Source of the DNA: Martinezella tropici
GTDB lineage: Bacteria; Pseudomonadota; Alphaproteobacteria; Rhizobiales; Rhizobiaceae
Direction of reading: 5' to 3'
DNA length: 64,000 nt
Assembly (NCBI GenBank): GCA_000799755.1
Contig: JUHI01000012.1
Location: forward strand, 62,001-126,000
The stretch's first letter is position 1. Each line of letters opens with the position of its first letter. The notes under the pieces were generated by a model, which saw only the letters and a program-made list of their open reading frames with translations, did no database searches and was not told the origin of the DNA. This document shows positions 61,387 to 64,000 of the stretch, piece after piece. The position numbers and the translations under genes are program-made.

Positions 61387-63465
61387 TCACTCCTTGTCGT
61401 AGAGACTGCTCAGGGGCTTTTTCAGAATGCTGTCTCGCAAGGACAGGCCGGATTCCCGCCGCAGGGTGGGAGCTGGTTCTCGCGTCGGCATCGGGCGTGC
61501 GCCTCCATCGTCGCTACGGAATTCGCGGCGCAATTCCGCAAGCCTGCCGTCGATCGATGTTGGCGGAACCGCTGTAGGTTGCGGCGTGGCGGTGCGCGGC
61601 AGCATGTCGGGACGATAGGGCTCTATCGATGGCGTATCCGATCCCGCTTGGGGCTGGATCGGCACTTCGTCGAGGTCATCGCCGATGTCGGTCATGGGCA
61701 CGGTATTATAATTCGACTGCAGAGCGCTGATATCAGGAGCCGAAATCGACCGCATGCGGCCGATGATCGTGCGCAGATCGACCGTGTCCGGCGAGTCGTC
61801 GCTGACTTTTGCCGCGCTACCGCTGGCTTTCGGCAGCAAATGCCGTTCAACCTGAGAAAAGCGCATGCGCATCGGGACAGCGATGGCCTCGCCGAAGGCG
61901 ATGGCTTCGCCGTTACCGATCGATGACAGGAAGCTCGTTGTCGAGATCGAGGAGTTCGGGATGGCCGAACGGATGATTTCCTGGTCGCGATCATTGGCGA
62001 GACGCATGGCAAAGAGCGTCGAGCACTGCGAGAGGATGGTCTGATCGAGTTCGCCGGGCCGCTGCGTGATGATGCCGAGGGATACGCCGTATTTGCGGCC
62101 TTCCTTGGCGATACGGGCGATGGCCTGCCGCGTCGGGAAGAAGCCGAGAGTCGGGTCGGCGGGAATATAACGGTGCGCTTCCTCGCAGACGACGAGCATA
62201 TGGATCGCACCGTCGCTCCAGAGCGCCAGTTCGAAGGCCATTCGGCAAAGCACAGAGGCGACGGAATTGATGACTTCCGAGGGAATGCCGGCGAGCTGGA
62301 AGGTGCAGATCGGCTTGCCATCGCCCGGAATGCGGAAGATCTTGGCGATGGTCTCCATGATCGTGTCGGTGATCGTATTGTTGGAGAACATGAAGTGATA
62401 ACGGGGATCGTTGATCGCCGAGGTGATGCGCATCTTCAGCGAACGCAGATGCGGCTTCTCCTGTCGGCCTTCGAGGCGGCCGATGCGCTCGTCGATCAGG
62501 GCAAGCAGATCGGCCATGCGGTACGGGACCGGCGTATCAGCCGTAACGGAGGATTTTTCCGTTTGACGGCGCATGAAGGTTGAATCGGTGCCGCGGAAGG
62601 CGCGTCTCGCTTCGGGAATGAGATCGCGCAACGCATCGAGCTCTTCCGGCACCGCGGGGCGGCCGCGAAAGACGACTTCGCTGAATTCGTCCAGTCGCAT
62701 CAACCAGAAAGGCAGATCGAGCGTATCGGTGTCGATGACGACGGCGTGCTTCGGAAAGGCAGCCGCGAACTCGTTGTGTGGATCGAGGATCAGCACGCGC
62801 AATTTCGGATCAGCGCTGATCGCCTTGTGCAGCAGCAGCGAGACGGCGGTCGACTTGCCGACGCCTGTCGAGCCGACGACGGCGAAATGCTTCGACAACA
62901 TCGAGGGAATATGAATAGCGGCGTCGATGCTTTCGTCCTGCGTCAGCTTGCCGATGACGCAGCTGCTGCCTTTGCCGGCATCGAAGATGCGCATGAGGTC
63001 GGCCGCGCGGATGCGATGCGCGATGGCGCCGAGATAGGGATAGGCCGATATGCCGCTCGAAAACTCCTCGCGGCCATCCGGCTCGACGCGAACTTCGCCC
63101 AGCAATTCGACTTCGATGCGAAAGAGATTGTCCTGGCCTTCGCCCCAGCCGACGCTTTGGGTGTTCATCGCATAGACGAGGGCGGCCACGCGGTTCGATC
63201 CGACGCTGATGGAAATCAGCCTGCCGACCGACCAGAGCTCGGTCAGATCCGTGCCGCCGGCTTCCGCGACGGCGGCGATCGTCGCTCGCGAGCCGTTGCA
63301 CGCGACGACGCGGCCGAGGAAGCGATTTCCCGGCTTCAGTCTGTCGCGACGATCAAAATCTCCAGCTTTGCCGGACGTCTGCAGATCATTATTCAGCAAA
63401 CAGCTACCCCAACCATTAGAGGTCGGAGCATAGAGATGCTGGCTTAACAAAACCCTGTCTGGCAC
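61387..63465 (-). CDS. HerA-type ATPase with C-terminal tail
   Basis: This 692-residue protein belongs to the HerA/FtsK AAA+ group (DUF87). It has an N-terminal HAS-barrel (about residues 45-150), Walker A GSTGVGKST at 198-206 (K204), Walker B and arginine-finger regions VVCEEAHRYIPADPTLGFFPTRQAIARIAKEGRKYGVSLGIITQRPGELDQ (about 410-470), and a proline-rich disordered tail from about 590. HerA-like ATPases are hexameric DNA translocases that often pair with NurA; no nurA is adjacent. The start is uncertain: GTG at 63465 or TTG at 63399, the latter with GGGGT about six bases upstream. It is convergent with miaA and divergent from the ilv leader. Confidence 0.86.
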   Translation of the reverse strand: MPDRVLLSQHLYAPTSNGWGSCLLNNDLQTSGKAGDFDRRDRLKPGNRFLGRVVACNGSRATIAAVAEAGGTDLTELWSVGRLISISVGSNRVAALVYAMNTQSVGWGEGQDNLFRIEVELLGEVRVEPDGREEFSSGISAYPYLGAIAHRIRAADLMRIFDAGKGSSCVIGKLTQDESIDAAIHIPSMLSKHFAVVGSTGVGKSTAVSLLLHKAISADPKLRVLILDPHNEFAAAFPKHAVVIDTDTLDLPFWLMRLDEFSEVVFRGRPAVPEELDALRDLIPEARRAFRGTDSTFMRRQTEKSSVTADTPVPYRMADLLALIDERIGRLEGRQEKPHLRSLKMRITSAINDPRYHFMFSNNTITDTIMETIAKIFRIPGDGKPICTFQLAGIPSEVINSVASVLCRMAFELALWSDGAIHMLVVCEEAHRYIPADPTLGFFPTRQAIARIAKEGRKYGVSLGIITQRPGELDQTILSQCSTLFAMRLANDRDQEIIRSAIPNSSISTTSFLSSIGNGEAIAFGEAIAVPMRMRFSQVERHLLPKASGSAAKVSDDSPDTVDLRTIIGRMRSISAPDISALQSNYNTVPMTDIGDDLDEVPIQPQAGSDTPSIEPYRPDMLPRTATPQPTAVPPTSIDGRLAELRREFRSDDGGARPMPTREPAPTLRRESGLSLRDSILKKPLSSLYDKE

Positions 63466-63518
63466 CCATGCTTTTTATAGGGTTATAGTAGGGTCGCGAT
63501 TTTTTATTGCTTCACGCG

Positions 63519-63547
63519 TTGACGCTTCGAAATTTTCTGTCTATCAC
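63519..63547 (+). promoter_or_regulatory. Promoter of the ilv operon leader
   Basis: TTGACG at 63519-63524 and TATCAC at 63542-63547, with a 17-base spacer, form a reasonable sigma-70 promoter. A transcription start at 63553-63556 would place the leader-peptide ATG at or within about three bases of the RNA 5' end. Confidence 0.6.
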
Positions 63548-63555
63548 TTCGCCCC

Positions 63556-63612
63556 ATGAAAAACTCGATCGTTCTTATCGTGGTGGGAAGGCGCATGGGC
63601 AGGATGGTGTAA
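63556..63612 (+). CDS. Leader peptide of the acetolactate synthase operon
   Basis: The 18-residue frame reads MKNSIVLIVVGRRMGRMV. Residues 5-10 are Ile, Val, Leu, Ile, Val, Val: the end products of the downstream pathway, in consecutive codons (63568-63585). It is followed by stacked hairpins and a terminator before ilvI/ilvB. This is the hallmark of transcription attenuation: a stalled ribosome, when charged Ile/Val/Leu tRNA is scarce, prevents the terminator. No Shine-Dalgarno precedes the ATG, and the promoter suggests a leaderless transcript. A leaderless trp leader is, as I recall, known in Sinorhizobium. Confidence 0.82.
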   Translation: MKNSIVLIVVGRRMGRMV

Positions 63613-63638
63613 CCATCCGGCGATAGCCACCCATGCGC
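63591..63638 (+). promoter_or_regulatory. Pause hairpin of the ilv attenuator
   Basis: GCGCATGGG at 63591-63599 pairs with CCCATGCGC at 63630-63638, enclosing a second stem GGATGG (63602-63607) with CCATCC (63613-63618). The left arm lies inside the leader peptide, so a ribosome on its last codons would open it. This fits the 1:2 helix of a classic attenuator. I could not place a convincing antiterminator helix by eye. Confidence 0.65.
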
Positions 63639-63646
63639 TAGATGAC

Positions 63647-63670
63647 AGGCTCCCTAAGGGGCCTTTTTTT
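63647..63670 (+). terminator. Attenuator terminator before ilvI/ilvB
   Basis: AGGCTCC at 63647-63653 pairs with GGGGCCT at 63658-63664 (one G-U pair) across CTAA, followed by seven T at 63664-63670. It lies 35 bases after the leader peptide stop and 59 bases before the structural gene. Confidence 0.85.
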
Positions 63671-63728
63671 ATGCCCGAAATCGAGATTTCATCTTTCCAA
63701 ACCTCCAGCAGACAAGCGGAACAAACGT

Positions 63729-64000
63729 ATGACCGGCACAGATAATCAGGCGAGCGGCAATCGAATGACAGGCGCGGAGATCGTGTTGCAGGCGCTCAGG
63801 GACAATGGCGTCGAACACATCTTCGGTTATCCGGGCGGCGCTGTGCTTCCGATCTATGACGAGATCTTCCAGCAGGAGGATATCCAGCACATTCTCGTCC
63901 GCCACGAGCAGGGCGCCGGCCACGCGGCCGAAGGCTATGCCCGCTCCACCGGCAAGGTCGGCGTCATGCTGGTTACCTCCGGTCCGGGCGCGACCAATGC
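63729..64000 (+). CDS. ilvB: Acetolactate synthase large subunit (3' end outside window)
   Basis: Acetolactate synthase makes acetolactate or acetohydroxybutyrate in valine, leucine and isoleucine synthesis, using thiamine diphosphate and FAD. The 90 visible residues read [34 protein letters not shown], then [37 protein letters not shown], with the ThDP-activating glutamate at E60. The gene runs off the window. It is called ilvI in many rhizobial annotations; I use ilvB as the family name. It lies just behind the leader peptide and attenuator, so its expression should follow the supply of branched-chain amino acids. Confidence 0.93.
   Translation, partial: MTGTDNQASGNRMTGAEIVLQALRDNGVEHIFGYPGGAVLPIYDEIFQQEDIQHILVRHEQGAGHAAEGYARSTGKVGVMLVTSGPGATN

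Overview
The window is a gene-dense, high-GC stretch of an alphaproteobacterial chromosome, most likely Rhizobium or a close relative in the Rhizobiaceae. The reasons are the lpxC-bamD-recN-ligA run that follows the cell-division cluster, a circularly permuted two-piece tmRNA with the tag ANDNYAEARLAA, a flagellin of rhizobial type, an Atu4866-domain protein, an SspB of the alphaproteobacterial type, and many GTG/TTG starts with good Shine-Dalgarno sites. I see no prophage, no insertion sequence, no CRISPR array, no tRNA and no rRNA. Most of it reads as core chromosome with small accessory islands of regulator/enzyme pairs.

Layout. 1-8217: envelope and DNA maintenance: lpxC (5' end outside the window), bamD, recN, a hexapeptide acyltransferase, a GFA-family protein, cdh and ligA. 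8265-14456: a GNAT gene, an ArsR/SRPBCC operon with a very large operator palindrome, CreA, CheW, a SCO-type copper protein with a flavin monooxygenase, and prmA. 14622-14930: a 46-codon minus-strand gene with its own terminator. 15274-20388: aminopeptidase P, azlCD, a DUF2164 gene and panB/panC. 20668-30614: a membrane protein with an XRE repressor, two surface-polysaccharide genes, nicotinamidase, a FucP/GluP sugar permease, TetR and LysR regulators, two short-chain dehydrogenases, an Atu4866 protein and a glutathione transferase. 30765-38935: HxlR, GIY-YIG, a UvrD helicase and a two-gene RND efflux pump.

39183-48001: an isolated flagellin gene, an OmpA-type lipoprotein, DUF2000 and AraC genes head to head, an FAD-linked D-lactate dehydrogenase and a 1245-residue AsmA protein. 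48174-50864: a minus-strand block of tmRNA, sspB, DUF4169 and a ribbon-helix-helix gene, then thyA. The tagging RNA and the adaptor that takes tagged proteins to ClpXP lie next to each other. 50861-53651: an accessory block between thyA and dfrA, with a YdcZ-type transporter, a GNAT enzyme, an XRE-cupin regulator and a dehydrogenase. 53763-58417: dfrA, hflK, hflC and degP, a membrane and periplasmic protein quality-control set. 58421-63465: two overlapping GNAT paralogues, serB, miaA and a HerA-type ATPase. 63519-64000: a promoter, a probably leaderless Ile/Val/Leu-rich leader peptide, an attenuator and the start of the acetolactate synthase large subunit gene.

The most interesting items are mainly regulatory: the ilv leader peptide and attenuator, the tmRNA-sspB neighbourhood, the 17-bp-arm operator of the ArsR gene, the operator boxes of the two XRE genes, and the unannotated-looking 46-codon gene. 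I did not find convincing evidence of a wholly new multi-gene system. All domain names come from reading the translated sequence by eye; no database search was run.
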